NCBI GenBank assembly: GCA_003554375.1
Contig: PWGF01000107.1
Coordinates: 1-49,421 of the forward strand
Source of the DNA: Spirochaetaceae bacterium
Lineage (GTDB): Bacteria > Spirochaetota > Spirochaetia > DSM-27196 > SKKC01
Length of the DNA: 49,421 nt
Direction of reading: 5' to 3'
This document shows, piece after piece, positions 34,340 to 41,805 of the stretch. The position numbers were made by a program, and so were the translations under genes. The notes under the pieces are model-generated. The model did no database searches, was not told where the DNA came from, and saw nothing but the letters and a program-made list of their open reading frames with translations. The first letter of the stretch is position 1. Each line of letters starts with the position of its first letter.

Positions 34340-34767
34340 GAATCGGTGTCGATACCTCGGTAATCGTTGCATGCGTGCATGCGAATCATCCGCTGCACGG
34401 CCCGTCCGCGGCTTGGCTGAACGATGCCTTCGCCACGCACGAAGTTCTCGTTGCGCACCACTCGGTTCTGGAGTCGTATGCGGTACTGACTCGTCTGCCC
34501 GGTGAGTACCGATTGACTCCGGCAGAGGCCGAAATGGTGCTTCGCGCAACGTTATACGACAGTGCTGAGGTTGCGCCGTTCTCCGGGGTGTCCATCTGGG
34601 ACGTGGTGCAACAGATCGGAGAGATACCCGCATCCGGCGGGACGGTATACGATGCGTTCATCATCGAGATCCTCGCCGCTGCCGGAGCCGAGGCGATAGC
34701 CACCCGAGATACCGATGACTTTCGGCGCCTTTCGGGTTCCCTCCGGATTGTCGATCCGCTTTCGTGA
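34336..34767 (+). CDS. PIN-domain ribonuclease toxin (VapC family)
   Basis: Toxin of 143 residues with Asp6 (IGVDTSVIVA), Glu46 (HSVLESYAVLTRLP), Asp106 (GGTVYDAFI) and Asp125 (IATRDTDDF), the complete PIN set. The start is a TTG that overlaps the antitoxin stop; no better codon exists, because Asp6 follows at once. A weak start codon here would keep toxin below antitoxin. Confidence 0.92.
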   Translation: MRIGVDTSVIVACVHANHPLHGPSAAWLNDAFATHEVLVAHHSVLESYAVLTRLPGEYRLTPAEAEMVLRATLYDSAEVAPFSGVSIWDVVQQIGEIPASGGTVYDAFIIEILAAAGAEAIATRDTDDFRRLSGSLRIVDPLS

Positions 34768-34839
34768 CCTCCGGTTATCACGTCGGCCGATGCGGTCGGC
34801 CGGATGAGGCCGGGCAACCGGTCAACGCAGCTTCGCCTC

Positions 34840-35292
34840 TTACTCCTCGTCCGAAAGCAGTGTTTCGAGGTCGGCCCGGTCTCTCAACCGTCCGCTGGAA
34901 CGTTTGTTCTGGATGAGCTGCTCACGCCCGAGAAAGCGAATCGGCACCCCGCCGAGCGTGCCGGCGACCGCGCCACTCGAGGCGTCCGCCCATTCGACTC
35001 CCGAGATGCTCGTCAGCAAGTTGACTCGATTTGGTGGGGTGCCCAGCTGGATGACTTGGTCAGGTGCCAGGAAGTCCTCCCGGCTCAGCCCGAGGCCGGA
35101 GAAGCCGAAATCGTCGAGCGCGGCCAATACCCGCTCGACGTTCTCCTCACTTCGTCTGAGTAACAGGTCGAGGTCGGCGGTAAACCGCGGCATTCCGTGA
35201 AGCGCCAGCGCGTGTGCACCGACAACGATGCACTCAACCCCGTGAGAGTGGAACGATGCGAGCAACTCTCGCAAATCCGGCGACACGTCCAT
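34840..35292 (-). CDS. Nucleotidyltransferase-fold protein (DUF6036-like)
   Basis: Protein of 150 residues. The nucleotidyltransferase core shows VVGAHALALHG and then Asp40/Asp42 (FTADLDLLL), followed by a second strand (PNRVNLLTSISGVEW) and a C-terminal LGREQLIQNKRSSGRLRDRADLETLL helix typical of this group. These genes sit in toxin-antitoxin-like pairs with a short upstream gene, as here. Its start overlaps the upstream gene by 59 bases, an unusually long overlap. Function is inferred only at the family level. Confidence 0.8.
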   Translation of the reverse strand: MDVSPDLRELLASFHSHGVECIVVGAHALALHGMPRFTADLDLLLRRSEENVERVLAALDDFGFSGLGLSREDFLAPDQVIQLGTPPNRVNLLTSISGVEWADASSGAVAGTLGGVPIRFLGREQLIQNKRSSGRLRDRADLETLLSDEE

Positions 35293-35416
35293 ACCATGCC
35301 CTCCTCAGTCGCTCGACTTCGGCAAGCCGGTCGTGAGCCGGCCGGGTGAGCCACCAGCGCCGGTCTCGCGCTTCGTCGCTTGAGTGGAGCGATCGCTTGA
35401 CGACGATTCTTTCCAT
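35234..35416 (-). CDS. Short partner of the nucleotidyltransferase gene
   Basis: Protein of 60 residues: MERIVVKRSLHSSDEAR, then WLTRPAHDRLAEVERLRRAWYG and a basic end (RVARIVPL). This layout (short basic start, W-x-x-R-P helix, ending RVxRIV) is recurrent in small genes placed directly before DUF6036 nucleotidyltransferases. Likely one half of a two-gene accessory module. The ATG at 35416 was chosen because a TTG eight codons earlier gives only a non-conserved extension. Confidence 0.65.
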   Translation of the reverse strand: MERIVVKRSLHSSDEARDRRWWLTRPAHDRLAEVERLRRAWYGRVAGFARVARIVPLSRG

Positions 35417-35649
35417 GAGAGCCGCTCCCATCCCTGCCAACGATTATACCGGGTGAGGGAGGCCGGCGGCAAACGTGTCTGCCCGCGGGGGCGCTTTGGC
35501 GAAACAACGATCTTTGGAACTCGCTCCCGGTACATCCGGACCAGAATCGGAAGAAGAGGGCCCAGATTCCTTCCCGGGCCGGGTGTTGAACCGTCAAAAC
35601 GCGATTACACGCAGCTGGGACATGCTCTCCGAGGCCACACCGCCGCTCA

Positions 35650-36225
35650 TCACCCCCTCCGCAGCTCATACCCTTGAACCCTGAACCCCGCGCTCGCAAG
35701 GCGCGCTTGCCATTGCTTCTCGTACCCGAAGTCGAACGGCGGGCCGAGAAGCGCCGCCTCGACCTCGGCCTGCGTGAGCCGATCGGCGCGCTCGTACTCC
35801 TCCGTCCCCGGCCAGAGCAGGAGCTCCTTGCGGTGCAGGACCGGGCGGTTCCGCCGGTAGCGCCGAATGGACGCGCGAGCTTGGTCCAAGTCCACGTTCA
35901 GAGAGAGGTCCAGAGCCGGGTGCGCCAGCTCCGCAAATCGCGAGTAGACCAGTAGCGACAGGCCGGGTCCGTCCGTTTGTTTGAGTTTGAGGTCCGACGC
36001 GACGCAATCGACCACACGAAAGGCCGAGAGGAGCTCCGCGATCTGCCCGGCCAACTCCCGGCATCCCGCGGACACCAAATGGGCATACCGCGAGCGGCCG
36101 ACGTGCTTCATCGGAACGCTGCCCGAGCCCCGGATGTGGTCGCGACACTCGGCGAGGAGATCGGTTAACCGGCCGGCGAAAGGTCTCTCGTCCAACAGTC
36201 CCCAGTGTATCGCGTTCCGCCGCAT
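35650..36225 (-). CDS. Hypothetical protein
   Basis: Protein of 191 residues that I do not recognise. It is soluble, has no signal peptide, and contains a likely alpha/beta core (CRELAGQIAELLSAFRVVDCVASDLKLKQ, LSLLVYSRFAELAHPALDLSLNVDLDQA). The ATG at 36225 has GGGGGA about 13 bases upstream, slightly far. A second frame on the same strand just upstream (KEGKIEHIAGGLIVRKPAG, about 36240-36320) looks protein-like, so the gene may have lost its 5' part by a frameshift. Confidence 0.5.
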   Translation of the reverse strand: MRRNAIHWGLLDERPFAGRLTDLLAECRDHIRGSGSVPMKHVGRSRYAHLVSAGCRELAGQIAELLSAFRVVDCVASDLKLKQTDGPGLSLLVYSRFAELAHPALDLSLNVDLDQARASIRRYRRNRPVLHRKELLLWPGTEEYERADRLTQAEVEAALLGPPFDFGYEKQWQARLASAGFRVQGYELRRG

Positions 36226-36557
36226 CTGCAAATAAAATATCCCCCATGCACCGGATCTCCCCCGCCGGCTTCCGCACTATCAAGCCTCCCGCGATGTGCT
36301 CGATCTTTCCTTCTTTGATCTGGGCGCGTTCCCGCCGCGCCGCGGCGGGAACCACGCTCTTCGGGGCTGTCGGTCCCAGCCGGCGGAGACCGAACGCGGA
36401 GCGCCGCCCGGCACCGGCCGCGACGCTGCCCCAAACGACGGCGTCCGACGGCTGTGACAGCCGCCTGCGGCGGCTCCCCTTCGATCGTTCGCGCGAATTG
36501 GCGCCCCGGCGGTACAGGACCTAAGAGGGTATCAGCCGACATTAGGTCCGCAAAGAC
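36226..36557. other. Gap with weak coding character upstream of the CopG-MazF pair
   Basis: No complete gene. The minus-strand frame IKEGKIEHIAGGLIVRKPAGEI may be a decayed 5' extension of the hypothetical gene at 35650. Otherwise GC-rich sequence with no clear repeat. Confidence 0.35.
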
Positions 36558-36592
36558 TTGAGCTCTGTGCGGGTATGATCTATCATCATACC
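36558..36592 (+). promoter_or_regulatory. Promoter and perfect operator of the CopG-MazF pair
   Basis: TTGAGC (36558-36563) and TATCAT (36581-36586) are 17 bases apart. GGTATGAT-5-ATCATACC (36572-36592) is a perfect inverted repeat that covers the -10 box, as expected for autorepression by a ribbon-helix-helix antitoxin. Confidence 0.75.
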
Positions 36593-36605
36593 TAAGAGAG
36601 TAAGC

Positions 36606-36848
36606 ATGGCAACTTCGAGAATTGCAATCACGATCGACGAATCCACGCTCTCACGCCTCGATCGTCTGGTACGGGAGAGGAAGTACCCCAACCGAAGCCG
36701 GGCGATCCAGGAAGCCTTACAAGAGAAGCTTGAGCGGATCGAGCGTGGGAGACTTGCCGAAGAGTGCGCAAAGCTGGATGCGAATCAGGAGAAAGCGTTC
36801 GCAGAGGAAGGGCTCGGATTCGAGGTTGAAGAGTGGCCGGAATACTAA
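36606..36848 (+). CDS. Ribbon-helix-helix (CopG-type) antitoxin
   Basis: Antitoxin of 80 residues. The N-terminal strand and two helices (RIAITIDESTLSRLDRLVRERKYPNRSRAIQEALQEKL) are a textbook ribbon-helix-helix. The acidic tail (FAEEGLGFEVEEWPEY) is the toxin-binding part. It overlaps the MazF-like toxin gene by 16 bases. Confidence 0.93.
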   Translation: MATSRIAITIDESTLSRLDRLVRERKYPNRSRAIQEALQEKLERIERGRLAEECAKLDANQEKAFAEEGLGFEVEEWPEY

Positions 36849-37171
36849 GAGGGCAGATTCGGTGGGCAAATCTGAACCCCACGATAGGGCGCGAGCAAGC
36901 AGGTATTCGCCCTGTGTTGATTCTCAGCACAGATATATTCAATCAGAGATCCGGCACGGTCATCGCGGTGGCGGTGACAAGTCAACAACCGAGAGCCGGT
37001 TTTCCGCTGACGTTGGCTTTGGACGGAGTGAAGCTACCAAAACCGTCATGGGTGAAGATAAGCCAGATTAGGACACTTTCGGTCGACAGAATCGGAGAGC
37101 CGATGGAGCAGGTATCGGAGGAACTCGTGAGCCGGATCATCGAAGGGCTCAATGAGATCCTGGGAGTCTGA
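36833..37171 (+). CDS. MazF/PemK-family endoribonuclease toxin
   Basis: Toxin of 112 residues with the MazF beta-barrel pattern: RGQIRWANLNPTIGREQAGIRPVLILS, then VIAVAVTSQ and PSWVKISQIRTLSVDRI. The Arg in GIRPVLI and the Thr-Ser of VTSQ are the catalytic region of sequence-specific mRNA interferases. The GTG start lies inside the antitoxin gene. A small hairpin (37209-37228) lies downstream without a U tract. Confidence 0.92.
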   Translation: MAGILRGQIRWANLNPTIGREQAGIRPVLILSTDIFNQRSGTVIAVAVTSQQPRAGFPLTLALDGVKLPKPSWVKISQIRTLSVDRIGEPMEQVSEELVSRIIEGLNEILGV

Positions 37172-37297
37172 CCTGGGTTCCGAGCTGCTGTTGGCACCTC
37201 GCCCATCCCCTCCGGGGTAGCCCCGAGGCTCCCGGGCTTCGTGCAACGCGCTTCGAAGGTCCGAGAACACGGCCCATTTTCACGCTACACCCCGCAT

Positions 37298-37621
37298 ATG
37301 CGTCTCACGAACGCCCAACGTGAAGCAATCTGAGACGTGGTGCGGCGGCACTTCGGAGAGGACGCGCTCGTGCGACTGTTCGGCTCGCGGGCAGAGGACG
37401 ACAAGCGCGGCGGAGGCATTGACCTGCTTGTCGAGTGTAATCCGGACGACCCCGCGCTGAACGTCGACTGCGCCCTGCAGCAAGCCGCCCGGAGCCGGGA
37501 TGTCACACCAGCGCGACAAATCCGGCCCCTGAACGCCCCAACCAGGTGGAATCGCTCAGCTCAGGTAGTGACTCGATCAAGCACGGTTGTGCTGCTTGCG
37601 ACCAGAGACGGGTCTGTGTAG
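37298..37621 (+). pseudogene. Broken MNT-type nucleotidyltransferase gene
   Basis: From ATG 37298 the frame reads MRLTNAQREAI, then an in-frame TGA (37331-37333), then DVVRRHFGEDALVRLFGSRAEDD and KRGGGIDLLVECNPDDPALN. Working relatives have RGGDIDLL; here the first catalytic Asp is Gly. The 3' half loses family resemblance after about 37500. A nonsense codon plus loss of the active-site Asp shows that the gene is dead. No HEPN partner is visible beside it. Confidence 0.8.
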
Positions 37622-37857
37622 GGGGCGGGCCGCGAACTCGCGTTGAGATCGAGTTTCCGGTGTGATCCGGCGCAACAAGTCCGGTAGCGAGTATTCGTGG
37701 ATCTGTCGCAGCGTTCGGGCCAAGATCCCATTCGAACGAACCACAGCCTATGAGGGACACACTGCGCTCCGGAACTTGCCAAAACCAACACTACGTGAAA
37801 CCCTGACCCTTGAGGCCGATGCTGCACTACGGAGATCGTGAACGGAGAGTGTGACTT

Positions 37858-38898
37858 ATGAAGATCGGACGGAACGATCCGTGTCCCTGCGGCAGCGGAA
37901 AGAAGTACAAGAAGTGCTGTTTGCCGCTGCACGAACGGCGCGGTGCGGGAGGTCCTGAGCTCGGTAGCTTCCAGGAGGCTGAGGAGTATATGGGCCGGTA
38001 CGTTTCCGGGTATAATCAGGCTCCGCTGGAAGACTTTTCGGGGCTTTCTCCGAACCGGATGCAGCAGATTCTCACCGGGACCGTGGGCGAGAACAAGGAC
38101 TTCGTAGAGCCGGCCTCAGATCTCACTGCCGGCGACGTCGAGCAAGCCGAGCTTGTCGCGGTTGCAGAGTTTGTGATTGCGTGGTATGCCGAGAACGGCG
38201 GTGAGCTTACGCTCACCGATAGGGGCAATTATCGGCGCCGCTTGTGCGCCGACTACTACCGCAGCTTTGTTTCGGATTACCAGCCCGGTGATCCCGTCCC
38301 GATTGAAGACTCGTTGCCGGGGCTTACGACCGCCCACAGCGTGCTCGTAGCGCTCGGCTACGTGGCGGAAGAAGGGACGAAGAGTTTTCTTACGACCGAA
38401 GGCGTCCAGCTCTACCGTGGCCGGCGGTGGGGCGAGTTCTACCGTGAGGCCTTTGTCTGTCTGACCGACTTCTACCACTGGCAGAGCTGGCTGCCCGAGG
38501 AGTACCGAAGCGAGCACTTCGACCATATCCAGAACGCGGCGCTCTTCCTCTTGTACTTGCTTAAGTGCTTCCCGAGCGGTACTGTAACCGAATTCTACGG
38601 GAGGTTCGTACGTGCTTTTCCTGAGTTCGTCCGGCCTGCCCGGAACACCGGCAAGACGGCCGAGCGGCTCTTCCGGGAGATTCTCGTCATCGAGTTCTTC
38701 TACTTCTATACAGATCTCCTGGGGTTCGTTGATCTCGAGAGCTCAGACAGGAGAGAGGAGAGCGGGGGCACCGACGACCGCCACGAGGGACAGCGGGCGA
38801 AGAAAGACCGCGCAGGCGAAGGAGAGGACGAAGGAAGCGATTCCGACACCTACACGGTGACGCCGCTTTTCCGGAAGGCCCTGCGGTGGAAGGTATAG
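37858..38898 (+). CDS. SEC-C motif protein of unknown function
   Basis: Protein of 346 residues that opens with a complete SEC-C zinc motif (Cys9, Cys11, Cys20, Cys21 in DPCPCGSGKKYKKCC), the same module that ends SecA. The rest is a largely helical, Tyr/Phe-rich body (YYRSFVSDYQPGD, YREAFVCLTDFYHWQSWLPEEYR) and a charged Glu/Gly/Asp-rich segment near residues 297-330. I do not recognise the body. It converges with the RNase H-like gene, 17 bases away. Confidence 0.75.
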   Translation: MKIGRNDPCPCGSGKKYKKCCLPLHERRGAGGPELGSFQEAEEYMGRYVSGYNQAPLEDFSGLSPNRMQQILTGTVGENKDFVEPASDLTAGDVEQAELVAVAEFVIAWYAENGGELTLTDRGNYRRRLCADYYRSFVSDYQPGDPVPIEDSLPGLTTAHSVLVALGYVAEEGTKSFLTTEGVQLYRGRRWGEFYREAFVCLTDFYHWQSWLPEEYRSEHFDHIQNAALFLLYLLKCFPSGTVTEFYGRFVRAFPEFVRPARNTGKTAERLFREILVIEFFYFYTDLLGFVDLESSDRREESGGTDDRHEGQRAKKDRAGEGEDEGSDSDTYTVTPLFRKALRWKV

Positions 38899-38915
38899 CG
38901 CGAACGGCGCTGCGC

Positions 38916-39758
38916 CTACCAGAATCTTACTTCCATACGCCGGAGGAGTCCGCGCAGGAGTTCCGTGTCGGGTGCAAACGGGTTCGCTACGGGCGGCGGC
39001 GCCGGCAGGCGCTGGGCGGCGAAGGGCGTGGCGGCAAGCTTCCGGTTGTAGGCCAAGACCGCCAGGCGCTCCAGGGTGAGGACATCTTCGACGTTATAGG
39101 CCAGAAGCGTTTCGAGCGCCGCCTCGTTTCCCGTGCGCTGGAACTCGTACCAGAGAAGGACCGCGACGTAGCCGTCGACATCGCCGAGCTCTCCGCGGTC
39201 AAAGCCGAGTGTTCGCTCGCACCCCTTGAGGCCGCCGGTGTAGCCCAAACTCTTGAGAACGTAGCGCAGGTCGATGTGCGCGTGGCGCAGCGGGCGACCG
39301 AGGATAGACTCGATGAACGGGACGTCGAAGCACTTTCCGTTGTAGGTGACCAGAAGCGCGTAGTCGTCGATGTCGCCTGCGAACTCGTCCAGATTTCTGC
39401 CCGAGACATAGTGGCGAACGGTACGGCCGTCGTAGAGCGCGATCGTCGTGATGTGGTCGTGCGGCCAGGTGAGGCCGGTGGTCTCGATATCGAGGTAGGC
39501 GACGCGATGGCGAAACTCGGCGAACATGCGCCAGTGGTGGGCGCTGGGGAGCAGGTCGGCAAAGAAGCGGGCGTCTCCGGCCTCCAATGCCTCCTGGGAT
39601 CGCTCGAGGTACTGGCGGAGGCGGCTCCGTGCGGCGGCGCCGATCGGCAGCGGACCGGTCCCCCGGGCCGCGGACCAATCGGTCACCCCGTGCGCCCAGA
39701 GGGTCCGCTCGCTCTTCTCGCCGATCCCCGGAACGTGAAGGAACGTCTGTTGGAGCAT
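38916..39758 (-). CDS. YprB-like RNase H-fold (DEDD) nuclease domain protein
   Basis: Protein of 280 residues. After a helix-hairpin-helix-like start (FLHVPGIGEKSERTLWAHGV) comes a DEDD exonuclease-like domain: VAYLDIETTGL with Asp and Glu, the second Asp in TYNGKCFDVPFIE and the last in LAYNVEDVLTLERL. This is the layout of YprB-like proteins. It probably acts on nucleic acid, but the substrate is unknown. Start at the ATG that opens the HhH-like segment. Confidence 0.85.
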   Translation of the reverse strand: MLQQTFLHVPGIGEKSERTLWAHGVTDWSAARGTGPLPIGAAARSRLRQYLERSQEALEAGDARFFADLLPSAHHWRMFAEFRHRVAYLDIETTGLTWPHDHITTIALYDGRTVRHYVSGRNLDEFAGDIDDYALLVTYNGKCFDVPFIESILGRPLRHAHIDLRYVLKSLGYTGGLKGCERTLGFDRGELGDVDGYVAVLLWYEFQRTGNEAALETLLAYNVEDVLTLERLAVLAYNRKLAATPFAAQRLPAPPPVANPFAPDTELLRGLLRRMEVRFW

Positions 39759-40074
39759 GCTCTACCGTGCCCTGATTCGGGATGGTTGGGGAAGTGGGGT
39801 CGTTGAGGGAGCGGGAGGTCCCGGTGCATGCCGGCCGGCTACGAGGCCGGCGGGGACGGAGGATGGACTAGCCAGGATGGACCGGCCGGACGGTGGGGCG
39901 GCTCGTACCGGAGGCACGCCCAAGACTTGCTCTGCTATCTGGGTCGTGAGAGGGACGGAGGTCGGTGCGTGTGAGATCGATGCGCCTATCAGGGACGGAG
40001 TTTTGGCAGGTATGGAATGAGAGGGGCGAGGCACGGTTGACTGAACGGGGGCGTTGCGGTATCTAGGTGATAGT
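39759..40074. other. Intergenic region before the TPP riboswitch
   Basis: G-rich sequence between two genes facing away from each other. A GCCGGC...GCCGGC hairpin lies near 39829-39855. I see no gene; the riboswitch promoter should be here but I could not pick a convincing -35/-10 pair. Confidence 0.4.
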
Positions 40075-40182
40075 AACTCCGAATGGGGAGCTCGGTCGCA
40101 ATTCCACCGGGCTGAGAGGGGGAACAGGAAGCGGTTCCCCGACCCAGTGAACCTGATCCGGGTAATGCCGGCGAAGGGAGAC
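40075..40182 (+). ncRNA. TPP riboswitch (THI element)
   Basis: All conserved blocks of the thiamine pyrophosphate aptamer are present: CTGAGA (40112-40117), and ACCTGATCC, GGGTAATGCC, GGCGAAGGGA running through 40151-40179. P1 can form from CTCC (40077-40080) with GGAG (40177-40180), P2 from AGCTCGG with CCGGGCT, and the variable P3 from GGGGAAC with GTTCCCC. It precedes the yko genes and should shut them down when TPP is plentiful. Confidence 0.95.
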
Positions 40183-40244
40183 ATCGTTGGTGCATTCCTC
40201 ATCTGTAACGAGCACTATCAGCCTCCACAGTGAGTGGACGGTGG

Positions 40245-40272
40245 CTCGTCTCCGCCGCGTGGGCGGGACGAG
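40245..40272 (+). promoter_or_regulatory. GC-rich hairpin between riboswitch and ykoF
   Basis: CTCGTC (40245-40250), a bulged T, CCGCC, a 5-base loop, GGCGG, GACGAG (to 40272) form an 11-bp stem. No U tract follows, so it is not a standard terminator. It may be part of the expression platform. The ykoF ribosome site (GGGAGGTG, 40353-40360) is about 80 bases further on. Confidence 0.45.
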
Positions 40273-40364
40273 GCGCTGCGCCGCTCGTATGAGCGAAATG
40301 TCGAAAGCTTTCCCACCTCGTCGCTCCCGGATCCTGGATCGAACTCTATTTCGGGAGGTGACGA

Positions 40365-40943
40365 ATGTTCTCAGGCGCTCAATTCTCTATTTCCGTCATG
40401 AGCGACGATTTCGCCGACGTGATCCTTGGGGCAATCAGGGCTGTCGGCGAGCCGGAGGACGTGCGAATGGAGACCGACGAGCTGAGCACGCTCGTGGTAG
40501 GCCCGCCGAAGCGCGTTATCGAGGTCATCCAACAGTGCTACGCGGAAGCGTGCCGGCGCGGGGGGCACGTGACGTTGAACGCGCTCCTCTCGCGCGGATG
40601 CCCGGGAGAACCGGATGATCCGATTTGCACGCCGCAAGAACCGGAGGGTGGGGTAATTCCCGATCCGGAGTCGGTAGCCGAGCTCGGGATTCCGGTGTCG
40701 GCGCAGTTCTCGCTCTATCCGATGGGGCTCTCGGACCACATGGGGGTCGTGTTTTCGGAGATCGAGCGGGCACAGGCGACCTCGGTGTACGAGAAGGGAA
40801 AGCACTTCTGTACGAAGCTCAGAGGCGACCTGGCGCGCGTTTTGGCGTGCGTGTCGGCGTGTTACGAGGGGGCAGCCTCCCAGGCGGGACACGTGGTCAT
40901 CCATCTGAGCGTATCGAAAGGGAGCCCGTCGGAAAGTGCGTGA
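40365..40943 (+). CDS. ykoF: YkoF-like thiamine/HMP-binding protein
   Basis: Protein of 192 residues with two similar halves of the YkoF ferredoxin-like fold: GAQFSISVMSDDFADVILGAI and GIPVSAQFSLYPMGLSDHMGVVFSEIERA. The repeated pattern (V-x-AQFSLYPMG) is typical of proteins that bind thiamine or hydroxymethylpyrimidine. It stands first behind the TPP riboswitch and before the ECF transporter genes. The ATG follows GGGAGGTGA. Confidence 0.92.
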   Translation: MFSGAQFSISVMSDDFADVILGAIRAVGEPEDVRMETDELSTLVVGPPKRVIEVIQQCYAEACRRGGHVTLNALLSRGCPGEPDDPICTPQEPEGGVIPDPESVAELGIPVSAQFSLYPMGLSDHMGVVFSEIERAQATSVYEKGKHFCTKLRGDLARVLACVSACYEGAASQAGHVVIHLSVSKGSPSESA

Positions 40944-41060
40944 TCGGCGTACGGGCGTGCGGGCACCCGGGACTCGACGGCAGGCGCGCACATCACACCG
41001 TGACTGGATGCACATCGAACCGACTATCCACTACTGAATATCGAAAGAGGAGAGGAGACA

Positions 41061-41660
41061 ATGGCATCAAGCGCACATACAGGAAGCATGAAGTGGAGCG
41101 TACGCGAAAGCGTGTTGCTCGCGATCATCGGGGTGGTATTTGCTGTGTTGTACCTTGGGTGGGTGCAGCTTTGGCTGTTTCTCCAGGCGCTTACCGGTCC
41201 GTTCATCATGGAGGTCATGATGGGCTTCTGGTTCTCCGGGAGCATATTCGCGGCGTATATCATAAGAAAGCCGTTGGCGTCGTTTCTGACGGCGATGCTT
41301 TCGGTTGTGGTTCAGATCTTGGGGGGCAACCCCTCCGGAGCGATTCTCCTGCTGACGGGGCTCGTGCAGGGGGCGGGCACGGAAGTGCCGCTTGCGGCGA
41401 CACGGTGGCGCCGCTATTCGCTGCCGGTTCTCATGGTCAGCGGCGCAACGGCGTCGGTGTTCTCCTTCGTCTACAACTGGTTCCGCTTTGGCTATCACGA
41501 GCTGGAGACGGGGCTCGTGATCGCGATGCTCGTCGTTCGCATCGTCAGCGGGATCGTTCTGGCCGGCGTGCTCGGGAAGTATCTTGCGGACGCCGTTCAC
41601 AAGACGGGTGTAACGAGTGGCCTGGCGATCGATCGCGCGAAGCGGTCGGGGATGTCGTGA
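41061..41660 (+). CDS. ykoE: YkoE-like ECF transporter substrate-binding (S) component
   Basis: Inner-membrane protein of 199 residues with about five or six spans. The family pattern is visible in VLLAIIGVVFAVLYLGWVQLW, FWFSGSIFAAYIIRKP, GGNPSGAILLLTGLVQGAGTE and the C-terminal GVLGKYLADAVHKTG. It captures a thiamine precursor (hydroxymethylpyrimidine) or thiamine and hands it to the ECF module YkoD/YkoC. ATG 41061 follows GAGGAGAGG. Confidence 0.93.
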   Translation: MASSAHTGSMKWSVRESVLLAIIGVVFAVLYLGWVQLWLFLQALTGPFIMEVMMGFWFSGSIFAAYIIRKPLASFLTAMLSVVVQILGGNPSGAILLLTGLVQGAGTEVPLAATRWRRYSLPVLMVSGATASVFSFVYNWFRFGYHELETGLVIAMLVVRIVSGIVLAGVLGKYLADAVHKTGVTSGLAIDRAKRSGMS

Positions 41661-41734
41661 GCTGGAGGCGCGCTGGGGCCGCGCCGGCCGTGGGCGCCAC
41701 GGGGACGCCGTGTACCGGGCGGCTGGCGGTGGCG

Positions 41735-41756
41735 GCGTGCCGCAAGGGCGGCACGC
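41735..41756 (+). repeat. Perfect 9-bp hairpin between ykoE and ykoD
   Basis: GCGTGCCGC (41735-41743), loop AAGG, GCGGCACGC (41748-41756). Without a U tract it is more likely an mRNA-stability element or attenuator inside the operon than a terminator. Confidence 0.55.
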
Positions 41757-41805
41757 GCCGGCAACGGACCCGGGTGCTGAATTGGCTTAACGGAGGGCGT
41801 GCGAA

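Noticed and set aside
36246..36524. Plus-strand frame of 92 codons between the hypothetical and CopG genes
   Set aside because: Arg/Pro-rich shadow with no start signal; the minus strand looks slightly more protein-like but is also incomplete.
37209..37228. Hairpin after the MazF-like gene as a terminator
   Set aside because: The stem is two 4-bp blocks with a bulge and no U tract follows.
37622..37857. Possible HEPN remnant after the broken MNT gene
   Set aside because: One plus-strand frame (about 37700-37845) is open and protein-like at its end, but no HEPN motif can be recognised.
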